Part shown: positions 30,901 through 39,047 of the stretch, in pieces | Layout: each line of letters opens with the position of its first letter | How positions within the stretch are numbered: position 1 is the first letter of the stretch | Origin: Barthelona sp. PCE | Lineage: Eukaryota > Metamonada: BaSk clade | NCBI GenBank assembly: GCA_040285745.1 | Contig: JAUFOR010000004.1 | Coordinates: 496,001 to 560,000, forward strand | Reading direction: 5' to 3' | DNA: 64,000 nucleotides | Notes under the pieces: model-generated | The model's input: only the letters and a program-made list of their open reading frames with translations | Databases searched by the model: none | What the model was told of the DNA's origin: nothing | Position numbers and translations under genes: made by a program

Positions 30901-31453
30901 ACATCCCATCAGGGAGAAGCTGCCCCTGGAGCACGCGTTCCTTTTGACAAGGTTAGGAGATTTTTCTGGTGCTTTCAGACTGCTTATTCAACATAATTGC
31001 GTCAAGATGGCTTTCGATCTACTCAAGCTCTATCCCGACTCTGATGCCATCATGACACTGGTTATACAGTTCTTAAAGAGTGATTCCACTGCTTTCCATG
31101 AGCTCGGTTGTTCCCTAATATGGAAGTGGAGGGATAGTATCGATGTGAGGCGCCTTTTAGATGAACTGCCGACAGACATTAAGCTCGGCTCGATGTATGC
31201 GTATTTGAAATGGATTTTGGAGAGCACAAATTCCACTCGGAATGATTACATTACGAAAAAATCATTTTTGGAACGAAAAAGGGCAATGCTGTTAGCTAAG
31301 CGTAATGATTTAATCAGTAGACCTATTGTTGTCGAATACAGTACTATGTGTCATCATTGTGGTAATTCCATTGGTACCAGTGCGTTTGTCTATGATAAGG
31401 GACAAATTTTACACAGTTATTGTGCATCAAAGCAGATGAAGAATAGAAAATAA
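27926..31453 (+). CDS. VPS39/VPS3-family HOPS/CORVET tethering subunit
   Basis: A 1,175-residue protein. The first 300 residues are beta-rich and look like a CNH-type propeller (TITSVASMEID, then MFVGSLEGQLMRF). The middle is an alpha-solenoid. Near the C-terminus LEHAFLLTRLGDFSGAFRLL matches the LPLE-x-A-x-LLGRLG-x-H motif of VPS39 and TGFBRAP1 proteins, preceded by a short LLNRIP segment. The final 50 residues form a zinc-ribbon-like CxxC...HSYC (MCHHCGNSIG...LHSYC). HOPS/CORVET subunits tether endosomes and vacuoles by binding Rab5/Rab7. VPS3 and VPS39 cannot be separated by eye. The stop overlaps an AATAAAC signal, and the next coding region ends 19 bases away on the other strand. Confidence 0.75.
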   Translation: MRNFSFISWLKQPYRTPNLTITSVASMEIDADMHQNMFVGSLEGQLMRFVDKRRDDMHNFKAEIHKLRIFADRFLYVHSGGSFYVGTIAIESSQMPFANVPVEGQVKCFDMHTFMFNDKERCIIHLATNRGVYVLDDAAQIIAYYSFNGCSVFIDSCLDILSISPTRCVLAFQGEKFYLFEHEFCLDNEADLHQIIADIHVSRYPISYTPSPPHVRYLFDHGSPSGNNNRCLLTKHKEGFMFVRNGIIFSYDGNGEPLSSLDDLPIAVDPHATKIFSNDFLLFITSSNAPHFSLYFPKIYNNTEIDKRMFQMVSSFSSFDIKSLDACQSFPKGVSRLCLGVGETVVLGTVANVKDIFTDMQARLSEIDNAFVMLREFHHELVDIFSTNKVNVAVCELLSKLHLKKAELLYGIKKNPEAIDCLLQAKIGWTDIKSFRLIRDTLEMVDNKVSIKSKTKHRLTFTDMERDSLKELRRTLEGCEQYLLEFKDIATRMAKQSSDAQSFKELIDCFSVVFDLYNVDIENFFVQFMIANNHILASSFANIEELQEFFTLETAKSYPATMLGNILYSINEQLSTIDEVRLNVEYISSYKNLFASLSSLKHLSEEAILTFLDKHNINTIFISYALHRASTTNGFANRAIQKSLKAISDYKTMNKPPHDKDTFKRDVTLLFQPIDATDDTVQALVDFCKVELQDRIQVLFYVCGFFAPIYHDSSNHLMDSGDIIEYLLTSTNNATFEELISNRRLSSDLGFIAGFFHVINEFIESKTVTELDRKRGVHRKDRRDEAFDLVSSLMKKFRIYLGKVMDDLRDYNNAKTNVDVMENLQHVIKALPYNLMPFSQFVEHVQVLRDHVQVYLSCFYSPRIVTSLSSKIEMNDLLMQFNREEFPAKHREEIRMIFLESLAYSVDIDIVVKPVFNALLEAYLNKLDKNGYEPMINPEFSEECNITDEDLVDRLLPPGVEPRFGRLRWKIYTLLNRIPHDYLRAIKPTFSSHPIREKLPLEHAFLLTRLGDFSGAFRLLIQHNCVKMAFDLLKLYPDSDAIMTLVIQFLKSDSTAFHELGCSLIWKWRDSIDVRRLLDELPTDIKLGSMYAYLKWILESTNSTRNDYITKKSFLERKRAMLLAKRNDLISRPIVVEYSTMCHHCGNSIGTSAFVYDKGQILHSYCASKQMKNRK

Positions 31454-31472
31454 ACAGTTAGTTAGTTTGCTT

Positions 31473-33308
31473 TTATTTATAACAGCCAAACGAGGATACT
31501 ACTGATGATATGCTGCACTGTGAGATGAAATCATATGATTCAACAACAATTTTTTCAACACTATATGAAACAACACCATCTCTACTATTTTCTGTTGTTA
31601 ATACCTTCATTTCAAACTGAAGGAAGTCTTGCAGTATTCTATAAGAGATTGCAACATTCGGAGCAGGCGAATACATTCTTCTCATTTCATGGTTTAGCAA
31701 AAATGAACTAACATCTGAATCAAAATCAAAAATTTTGCCACCACAAACAAAAACTCCCTCTCTAATGAAGCATGGGTCACAGTTCCTTGCAAATTGAACC
31801 TCTTCCACCAAGAAAGACCTTCTCCCATCATGCCTCACAAAAAAGCTACCTTCTCTACTCATGACAATACATTCATCATGACAGTAATGGTTTTGTATGA
31901 GTTTGGATATGGTAACGTCAAAGGATTGTTTGACAGTCTTCGAAATTCTCCCAGATTCGTTCAATATTAGCATTGTTAACTTGTTCTCATTAATTGGGGC
32001 CCAAATATTATTTCCAGCAAGGAGCGGCTTACCCGAAAACTCCTTATTGTACTTAGCTCCGTTAATAACAATATTATAATCGAAATTTCCGTAATATACC
32101 AAGTGATGACATTCATTAAACACTATACTATAATCATCAGGAACTTCCTGAGGTAGATCAAAGGATTTAGACTCCACACCATCAATGTAAAGACGTATCG
32201 TGCACTCCTCCTCTGTTGCATGACCTATCCTCCACTGTGTGTCAAAAAACCCACACACGCTGATCAAACACTGTGTGAAATAGTCTGTTGAAGGATTAAA
32301 CAACGTGACTGATCTGTTAAGATAATCAAAAATCATTGGCATCTCCTTAAATTCGTCACTATATGAAGGTTGAAAAGATAACTTTGCTGTTCCCAAAACA
32401 AACTGATATACTCCCTCTTTTCTCATCATTTGATAGAAATGCGACTGTCCGTCTTCAGAGCTGTACTCTGTGCAGTGAACTACACCGTCTAGTAGAACGT
32501 AGTTCCAACTATCAGAAAAAACATCATGAAATTCATTGCGAAGTAAACATGGATGGGGAACAATCGCGTTAGCAATGTGCGCATACTCCAGTGAATCGTG
32601 AAAGTTGTAAGGAAGCTCATACAGTAATCGATTATTTGTTAAAAATTCGCTATCAACTGTGCATGAAAAATAACCATCATCTTGTGCGATCACAAATCTA
32701 TTATTACTCGGTGTGCAGTCCACAGCGTGCACTTTGATGTCCTTCAGAGGATGGTTTTCGATGAGACTTGGCATATTTCCATCACTGAATGATACCATCT
32801 TTATGACACTGACATCATAGTGCTTCTCTAAAATATATACAACATCATCCTGAACAACATAATGTATCGAATCCTGGCTGTCCGTGTAGTAATCAACAAA
32901 CCTTTGATCTGATAAATTTAAAAAAGTTATGTTTCTTCTTCCGTCAACCATTCTGTTACATACTATAAATTCTCTATTTAAGAGGAATAACTCTGTTAAT
33001 GGGCATTGAAAGGGGATTTCATAGCTTTTGATACTTCCAAAAGCTCCTTCACAGAACTGAAACAACTCAATTTTGATAAAATCGCCAGCATGTAAAGAAC
33101 GGTAAAAAACTGAACATTCTAACAGGGTTGGTTTCAACATACTCCACTTGCCCGTGGAATCGTCAACAATAGAAGGACCTGCAATGTGAAATCTTTCGTC
33201 TTTGATCACTTCACAAAAATGTTTCAAATTTAAAGCCCCTTCAGAACTGCTTACAAGCACCTTATCCCCAAATTCCCTTATAAAAAAGTCTTTGCTTGCA
33301 GTTGACAT
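31473..33308 (-). CDS. hypothetical beta-rich protein
   Basis: A 611-residue protein with no family I recognise. It is rich in Cys, Phe, Tyr, Asp and Ser, and consists of short alternating strands (for example NRFVIAQDDGYFSCTVDSE and HHLVYYGNFDYNIVINGAK), which fits one or two degenerate propellers. No signal peptide or membrane helix. Its stop lies inside AAATAAAAG. It is in tandem with the ARMT1-like gene to its right, whose stop is 130 bases upstream of this start. Confidence 0.8.
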   Translation of the reverse strand: MSTASKDFFIREFGDKVLVSSSEGALNLKHFCEVIKDERFHIAGPSIVDDSTGKWSMLKPTLLECSVFYRSLHAGDFIKIELFQFCEGAFGSIKSYEIPFQCPLTELFLLNREFIVCNRMVDGRRNITFLNLSDQRFVDYYTDSQDSIHYVVQDDVVYILEKHYDVSVIKMVSFSDGNMPSLIENHPLKDIKVHAVDCTPSNNRFVIAQDDGYFSCTVDSEFLTNNRLLYELPYNFHDSLEYAHIANAIVPHPCLLRNEFHDVFSDSWNYVLLDGVVHCTEYSSEDGQSHFYQMMRKEGVYQFVLGTAKLSFQPSYSDEFKEMPMIFDYLNRSVTLFNPSTDYFTQCLISVCGFFDTQWRIGHATEEECTIRLYIDGVESKSFDLPQEVPDDYSIVFNECHHLVYYGNFDYNIVINGAKYNKEFSGKPLLAGNNIWAPINENKLTMLILNESGRISKTVKQSFDVTISKLIQNHYCHDECIVMSREGSFFVRHDGRRSFLVEEVQFARNCDPCFIREGVFVCGGKIFDFDSDVSSFLLNHEMRRMYSPAPNVAISYRILQDFLQFEMKVLTTENSRDGVVSYSVEKIVVESYDFISQCSISSVVSSFGCYK

Positions 33309-33437
33309 CTTCTGATAGAAAAAAGACCTGGCTGAAAAAAATGATGAATATCAAATCAATGAAGGACAAAAAATTTATTCAAAATAGCGCATTGTTCATC
33401 CAAATATGAGAATCGGCACTAAATTATATGTGTTAGA

Positions 33438-34676
33438 CTAGTGCACGTGTGTTGTGTGTTCGTCAACACCAACAAAAAACTGTATAACACCAAACCTTCC
33501 ATTCACTCTCCAATTCACATCCTTCTGCTCTGCTCTATGTGCAACATCCTTTTCGACGCCCACCAGAACATCACTTTTCAAAGTACGAAGAGCAAGAGAA
33601 GGAAGATGCTTGGGGAAAGCAGAAACAGACATGTCTATTGGGTAATCGCGATCGTACACCAATCGCCTATAGTTGAGGTCTCCCTTGAATATTGCTGTAT
33701 CCCCTGATACGATCCTGTTGAGTAAATGCTCTTTTCGAATGTAATCAGTGGGATTGTTAAAAAAATAGTCTCCTTTGTACGTTATCACTCCTGATTTTGC
33801 ATGTTTATCATACATATCGTACACATTGGGAAACTCACGCTGTAGCATATGCAAGAAGATGGGTACATCATCAACGGTTACATCCGAAACAAACGTCGGA
33901 AATGCTTTAACGCAAAACTCTACGGAATCAACGAATCCAAGCTCAATAACACATAGAGCGAGGAGCACATCAGCGTAGAACTCGACACCGCAGTTGTCAC
34001 AAACGATACTTAGCACTGAACATCCATGGAGTAAATGCTCTATAAAAGGTATTGCATCGTTACACAACAATAATTCTTCATCAAATACGGATGCCGACAG
34101 ATTGCTGTGCAGAAAATTTGTTTGGCTTAAGTCGATACAGTTACCACTTAGAGAGAAAAAAAGAAATGACTGTACCAATATCTTTTTCTCTATTATGCTG
34201 AGGTTTGATGATCCTATCTCAAGTGCGTGAAACAGTGAGAGGTTTGCCTCCTTGTTCGAAACCACTGCGTCCCATGCTACCATCTTTTTATCAATAAATG
34301 GATCAACCCCAGTAAAAAAAAAATTGCTGTACTTCATCATAGCAATGTAGAGATAAAATTCGGCAATAAGGTAGTTGCACTTCTCGATGAAATCACGGTT
34401 CGTCTCAATGCCAGATTCAAACTTCAAAATACGCTCATCTTCCAAACTGTCGTAGCAAGCATCAGCATATGGTACTCCCCACTTCGAGAACTCACTACGC
34501 GTTGGGAATTTCTCGGCTGCAAATGTGTTGTAGCTGCAGCTACAATGTTCATCAAAGATCTTACAGACTCGGTTAGTCAAGCAGTCATAAGCCCAATCTG
34601 TGGTGCTACGAAGAGCAAACAGCTCGTCATATACGTCCTGCTCACAGGATATTCCAGTCCCCAACTCGTTATCCAT
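33438..34676 (-). CDS. ARMT1/DUF89 metal-dependent damage-control phosphatase
   Basis: A 412-residue protein, close to the family's usual size. The DUF89 signature is plain: CDNCGVEFYADVLLA at residues 226-240 gives the metal-binding Asp-Asn-x-x-x-Glu set, and FKGDLNYRRLVYDRDY at 330-345 gives the second Asp and the substrate-binding Asn/Arg. These manganese/nickel/cobalt phosphatases remove damaged phosphorylated metabolites such as sugar phosphates. The human member was also reported as a protein carboxyl methyltransferase (ARMT1). The N-terminal helical bundle (residues 20-130) is present. Catalytic residues look intact. Cytosolic, no targeting signal. Divergent from the thioredoxin-fold gene. 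Confidence 0.88.
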   Translation of the reverse strand: MDNELGTGISCEQDVYDELFALRSTTDWAYDCLTNRVCKIFDEHCSCSYNTFAAEKFPTRSEFSKWGVPYADACYDSLEDERILKFESGIETNRDFIEKCNYLIAEFYLYIAMMKYSNFFFTGVDPFIDKKMVAWDAVVSNKEANLSLFHALEIGSSNLSIIEKKILVQSFLFFSLSGNCIDLSQTNFLHSNLSASVFDEELLLCNDAIPFIEHLLHGCSVLSIVCDNCGVEFYADVLLALCVIELGFVDSVEFCVKAFPTFVSDVTVDDVPIFLHMLQREFPNVYDMYDKHAKSGVITYKGDYFFNNPTDYIRKEHLLNRIVSGDTAIFKGDLNYRRLVYDRDYPIDMSVSAFPKHLPSLALRTLKSDVLVGVEKDVAHRAEQKDVNWRVNGRFGVIQFFVGVDEHTTHVH

Positions 34677-34989
34677 TATATTGGAAAAAACAGCTTCATA
34701 TCCTATTTACAGCCTCATCTCTCCAATAAATTACCATATTTCAACACAAATCGTCACATTAACGAGTCAAAAATGCATAAATAATAAAAGAGCATAAAAA
34801 AGGCTAAACCATTTATCAACTCCAAGAATATGATTTTTAAACAACGGAATCTGTACATATCTGTACAAACTAGCCTAGGAACGCGTTACAAAAGTTCTTA
34901 TTGGTGAGCAATTTTTACTCTCATTTACTTATCCGTTTTAACAAATCTTACTGTTATCCTAAACATCACCCAGTTACCCAACACCAAAC
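34677..34989. promoter_or_regulatory. divergent promoter region with CTGTACA direct repeat
   Basis: A 313-base region between two start codons. CTGTACA occurs twice, at 34851 and 34861, exactly 10 bases apart (one helical turn), and once upstream of the cystatin gene at 27249. A pyrimidine-rich stretch with TTATCC lies about 35 bases before the thioredoxin-like ATG. No gene is seen here. Confidence 0.4.
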
Positions 34990-35424
34990 ATGTCCCCACT
35001 CGAAACACTCATCGGCCCCAGCCTGCAAGACGCAAACCATGTCAATCATCCAACATCATCTATCCTTAAAAATGCCAAAGCAATTGCTTTATACTTCAGT
35101 AGTTCCAGCTGTCCCCCATGTCGCCAATTTTCACACCAGATTCTTGCTCCTTATCTACCCAACAAGGATTCTGAATTTGAAGTTGTCCTTGTTCCCTTTG
35201 ATTGGAGCGCTAAAGACAGTCAAGCGTACATGAAAGAAGTCGGTATGGAACTTGCTATCCCCTATCACAGCGAATTGAAACAAACTCTGATGGAAAAATA
35301 TCATGTTAGAGGTATTCCTACTGTTGTTGTGCTTGATTCTCAGGGTACTACATTATCTCAAAACGCCCGTATGGAAATGATGAACGATATATCAGGATCG
35401 GTTGCCAGATATGTTGGCAAATAA
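34990..35424 (+). CDS. thioredoxin-fold nucleoredoxin/tryparedoxin-like protein
   Basis: A 144-residue protein. It has a CPPC redox motif at residues 41-44 and RGIPTVVVLD at 107-116, which supplies the cis-proline of the thioredoxin fold. The CPPC pair and the insertion between it and the cis-Pro (PFDWSAKDSQAYMKEVGM) resemble nucleoredoxin/tryparedoxin proteins. The Trp that normally precedes the active site (WCPPC) is Ser (SSSSCPPC). This should change redox potential or substrate choice but not abolish thiol chemistry. No targeting signal, so probably cytosolic. Confidence 0.88.
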   Translation: MSPLETLIGPSLQDANHVNHPTSSILKNAKAIALYFSSSSCPPCRQFSHQILAPYLPNKDSEFEVVLVPFDWSAKDSQAYMKEVGMELAIPYHSELKQTLMEKYHVRGIPTVVVLDSQGTTLSQNARMEMMNDISGSVARYVGK

Positions 35425-35729
35425 TTGTAATACACAAAATTGCCCAATGTATTTAAAACAGCCTTTTTGCAATAGATCATGAATTTCTCGGCACCACTGG
35501 TGCATATGACACAAGACGAAAAGTCGTTGTAAAATAAAATAAGAGTTTAAAAAATTGTAACAGTTTATTCATCTGTATTCCAACATAATCATGTACTGCT
35601 TCCAGTGTAAAATAACACTTGTCACAATGTTCAAATGCTGAAAAAGCTGTAAAGCAGCGGAACGAGGAACCCTGTCCTCATATTTCGATATCGCATTTTC
35701 AACTCTTTTCCAACATAGAGAACGTTAAA
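35425..35729. other. intergenic region, nothing recognised
   Basis: About 300 bases between the thioredoxin-fold gene and the intron-containing small gene. An in-frame stretch continues upstream of the next ATG without an ATG of its own, so I treat it as non-coding leader. AAAATAAAATAAGAG near 35530 may be a 3' processing signal for the upstream gene. Confidence 0.5.
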
Positions 35730-36072
35730 ATGGAAGTTGAACCTGAAATAGAACATCAAATCGATGAAATTCCCGATGAATCTGAGAAAAACGATCTTGA
35801 GTCGCTTTTAGACTTCTCAGAGATCGAAAGCCTTGGTGTCGATACAACAATGATCATGCAGGCGATGAATAATGAGCTCCAGTATGCTATTTACAATACA
35901 AAGAATGCTAACTCCTAGAGAACCAATGACTGATCTTAACGATGATCTACAACAGTTCTTCGGGGCTGTAGGCCACATAGAACAGTACTACGCACAGCTG
36001 CTGAGCATGGATAAGCACTACAAAAACATTTTTAAACAAATGTTTGAGAATATCCCTAACAATTACAAATAA
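35730..36072 (+). CDS. small acidic protein split by a 37-base intron
   Basis: Two abutting open frames become one 101-residue protein when bases 35882-35918 are removed (exons 35730-35881 and 35919-36072). The exon 1 frame ends inside the intron, and exon 2 lies in a different frame with no good ATG. Residues 1-40 are very acidic (EVEPEIEHQIDEIPDE and similar), and residues 50-101 are helical with aromatic residues (FFGAVGHIEQYYAQL). I recognise no family; a small complex subunit is plausible. The ATG lies in AACGTTAAAATGG and the stop overlaps AAATAAAC. The neighbouring minus-strand gene ends 9 bases away. Confidence 0.72.
35882..35918 (+). other. 37-base spliceosomal intron
   Basis: Begins GTATGC and ends GCTAACTCCTAG. 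The CTAAC branch-point-like motif and the 3' TAG are separated by three bases, exactly as in the intron at 49531-49595. Removing it fuses two frames that otherwise stop or lack a start. At 37 bases it is close to the lower limit for eukaryotic introns. Confidence 0.75.
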
Positions 36073-36081
36073 ACATCAACT

Positions 36082-38988
36082 TCAATAAGAATATCCTGTA
36101 TTGTACATAAATGGCGTTGGAAGCTTTGATGCACTTCCTCCATCCGGTAAGTATATCCTCTCCATGTGTACAGGTGTGAATGGGGATCTGTTCTCTCCGT
36201 AACTCTCATCAAGAAGTTTCCTAACTGCGTCATTAACCTCGTTCCTGTGCACGTGGCGCCTGGGAGATGTCCCTGGTGTCTTTAAAGGGGTGTGCTCGAA
36301 ACTCTTCCGACCTGGTGTGATTGTTTCCATCAAGACTTCTTCTAACTCTGCGTCACGTAGCTTCCTCGCTTCTTCCTGCTCGATTAGGGCATCAAGCTCT
36401 TCAAGTTCATTGTCTACTACAGCTTCCAACTCTGCCAAAATCTTCTGCTCCTCTTCTCTCTCAATAGGGTTAGTCAACATCTCTCTCGTTAATATTGCTG
36501 CTTCAGGAGACAATTCGAGGTCCCTAGTGTAAGGGTCGGCGGCTGGTGACTGCATAGACACATGTGGAGAACGAGCCTTTTCCAGATCGTCCTTGATTGC
36601 AGAAAGCGTCTTTTCAATCATATCAATTCTGTAATCTCTATGGCCCAGCTCGGTCACAATGACATCTTCGAGCTCGTTAATGCGTTCACGTTCTGGTGAT
36701 ATTAGCATCTTCTTTGCTGTTGAAATTTCTTTCTTTGGAGTGCTATGCACCTCGACCTGAACTGCTTCCTCCTTAACATGCTGGCTGTTGTCAGGCGGTG
36801 TCACCTGCACGCCCTCCGATACCTTCGGCTCCTCCTCTTTCACATCGACTTCGTTCAACAAGTCATTAACCTGCACTTCTTCATCAACTTTTTCTATTTC
36901 CTTCGGTGACTCCGCCTCTGCCTCTGAGAGATCGCTGAGGTCCGAAAGTGGCGAATCAATCTCTTCTTTAACAGGTTCTTCAACCTCCTCCTGTTGAACA
37001 ACTTCCTTATTTTGCACCTCTGGATTAACATAATCAAAGGTTATGGATTTTTCCACTATCGTCGGTCTAAATTCGTTCTCCTCTGCAACTAGAGCTTCTA
37101 CAGTCGTCGGGTCACCCACAAGATCCGTCTCTGAGTCGATGTCAAACTCGGGTTCAAAACTTTCAATCGCAAAGATAACCTTCTCAGTCAGACTCAGTGA
37201 GCGTTCAAAGCGGTTGATGTTCGGGCCCTCGTCTGCGCTGAGTGCAGGGGAGTCAGGAACCTGTACAGTTTCGTTCAGGTCATACATTACCTCGCTCGGG
37301 GACACCATACACTCCATTGGTTGCAAATTGGGACTAGAAAGCTTGAAAAAGGCCTTCTCATTATCTTCTTCTTCAACTGCAGCAACTGTATCAATGGAAG
37401 AGACTGATTCACTCTTCTTCTCAACAACTGCCTTCTTCTCGAAGATCTTATCAACATCGACATCATCAACCGGAGTCTGTATAGCTGAAATAGGATCACA
37501 GCCCTTGTCAATTCTAGTTTTAGGCTGTTCTCCAACGTTTATAATCGTCTTGAGTGAATGCCTGCGAATCTTCGCGATCTCCCTGGTGATAGCAAGATCG
37601 GTGTCGTCCCAGTCTGACTCAGAGTCACTACCGCCACCGCCTGTAGCTGGTGGATCAAGTATACTCTTGACTTTTGCCAGCGTTGAAGATGGGCGGCCGC
37701 GGACAGGTTCGTCCCGCTCCCCTTCGGGAGATACGGACCAGAAACGAGGCTCTGGGTTGGCAGGTCTGTTCAGGTCTTGTATCGCCGTCACGCTGTTTCT
37801 CCTCTTTGGACACATCAAATCCTTATGGGGGTCTATGTCCAGTTCGTCTTCGAGTAATTGGGCGACGTCCGGCTCGACAATAGGCTCAATAGGCTCAATG
37901 GGCGATTCCAACTCGACGATATGCAAATCATCATCGACTTCCAAAATAGTTGATGTTACAATACCTGCGCTGTTATCCTCGTCAACAGGATCATCAATGA
38001 CGACCTCATCGAAGGACATCTCGTCCTCCTCTCTCTGAGACATGGCCTTGAGCGACTTCAAAAGATTTCTTTTCTTCTGCTTTTGCTTCTTATACGCCTC
38101 AACCATAGCATCTCTTTCAGCATCAATCGCATCAAGGCGGGCAAGCATAGCGTTATACTTTTCCCTGTTGCGTGACCTCGTTTCGTTGAATGTACTTCTA
38201 ATATCATCAATAACATCAGTTTGCTCCTCTGTGACAGATACATGTCTTGCCAATGATGTTGGGGAGAGATGTTGAGTTGGTTCCTCGATCTTGACAACGT
38301 TCAGGGGCACCCTGTCGATCAAATCCCGACTTGTTTTCATGAATGTATCTTGAAGAATACACATAACAAATTCATCTATTTCAATTCCACCTTCAAACAA
38401 ATCTTCAATACTCTTCACGAGGCTGTAGTTGCGTAGGGTGTTCGTTGGGAGGCGCACCATGCGTTGCAGCAACTCGAAATCAAGGGGATGTAAGAATGAA
38501 TGAGGCTCGCAGTGATTTTTCAATAAAGTCATTCTATAGAGAATAGCTTCCTCAATAGGTGTGATCTCCTCAGCATCCTTATGCAGGAGATGCTGGTACT
38601 TTTGCACGATTCTCTCAAAGAGCGATAAGGGAGCTTCAACAATAACCTCATCGAATGAATCGTCGAATTTTTGTAGTTGAACATCATCAAGCACTATTAT
38701 AGGAGATACATGCTCTTCTGAGATGTCTGACACATCATCAATGTCCGAAATAGGCTCTTCGGGCAAGTCGAAAGTTACTTTTGGTGATTCAACAACAATT
38801 TCCTCTTCCTCTGGTTGTTGTTCAGCTGGCTTCGGCTCCTCTTTGGCTACTGGTGAGGCAGAACGCGATGAAATCTCTTCCTTCTGCAAGCGTTCAAACT
38901 CGCTCAGTTTTCTTAAAACAAGATGCGTCAGCTGCGCCAGAACGTACGTCACTACCGCAAATACGATAAGTTTAACTAAGCGCCACAT
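36082..38988 (-). CDS. acidic, largely disordered protein with N-terminal membrane anchor
   Basis: A 968-residue protein. Residues 5-25 (LVKLIVFAVVTYVLAQLTHL) form one hydrophobic helix near the N-terminus, probably a signal anchor leaving the rest in the cytosol. Almost everything after that is Glu/Asp/Ser/Pro rich, with many SP/TP sites (SPVAKEE, SPKVTF, SPEGERD) typical of proline-directed phosphorylation. There is a basic patch (KKQKQKKRNLLKS, about residue 305) and a coiled-coil-like stretch near residues 840-900. No domain recognised. The start is 59 bases from the kinesin stop, in tandem with it. Confidence 0.8.
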   Translation of the reverse strand: MWRLVKLIVFAVVTYVLAQLTHLVLRKLSEFERLQKEEISSRSASPVAKEEPKPAEQQPEEEEIVVESPKVTFDLPEEPISDIDDVSDISEEHVSPIIVLDDVQLQKFDDSFDEVIVEAPLSLFERIVQKYQHLLHKDAEEITPIEEAILYRMTLLKNHCEPHSFLHPLDFELLQRMVRLPTNTLRNYSLVKSIEDLFEGGIEIDEFVMCILQDTFMKTSRDLIDRVPLNVVKIEEPTQHLSPTSLARHVSVTEEQTDVIDDIRSTFNETRSRNREKYNAMLARLDAIDAERDAMVEAYKKQKQKKRNLLKSLKAMSQREEDEMSFDEVVIDDPVDEDNSAGIVTSTILEVDDDLHIVELESPIEPIEPIVEPDVAQLLEDELDIDPHKDLMCPKRRNSVTAIQDLNRPANPEPRFWSVSPEGERDEPVRGRPSSTLAKVKSILDPPATGGGGSDSESDWDDTDLAITREIAKIRRHSLKTIINVGEQPKTRIDKGCDPISAIQTPVDDVDVDKIFEKKAVVEKKSESVSSIDTVAAVEEEDNEKAFFKLSSPNLQPMECMVSPSEVMYDLNETVQVPDSPALSADEGPNINRFERSLSLTEKVIFAIESFEPEFDIDSETDLVGDPTTVEALVAEENEFRPTIVEKSITFDYVNPEVQNKEVVQQEEVEEPVKEEIDSPLSDLSDLSEAEAESPKEIEKVDEEVQVNDLLNEVDVKEEEPKVSEGVQVTPPDNSQHVKEEAVQVEVHSTPKKEISTAKKMLISPERERINELEDVIVTELGHRDYRIDMIEKTLSAIKDDLEKARSPHVSMQSPAADPYTRDLELSPEAAILTREMLTNPIEREEEQKILAELEAVVDNELEELDALIEQEEARKLRDAELEEVLMETITPGRKSFEHTPLKTPGTSPRRHVHRNEVNDAVRKLLDESYGENRSPFTPVHMERIYLPDGGSASKLPTPFMYNTGYSY

Positions 38989-39047
38989 GAAAAAGAATGA
39001 ATAAGATAAAACATTTTCTTGGAAAAAAAATGTATCATTTTTACACG

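Noticed and set aside
37043-38038. 331-codon plus-strand frame opposite the acidic membrane protein
   Set aside because: Ser-rich, low-complexity mirror of an acidic, repetitive coding sequence. The minus frame is longer, has a transmembrane start and sits naturally between its neighbours.
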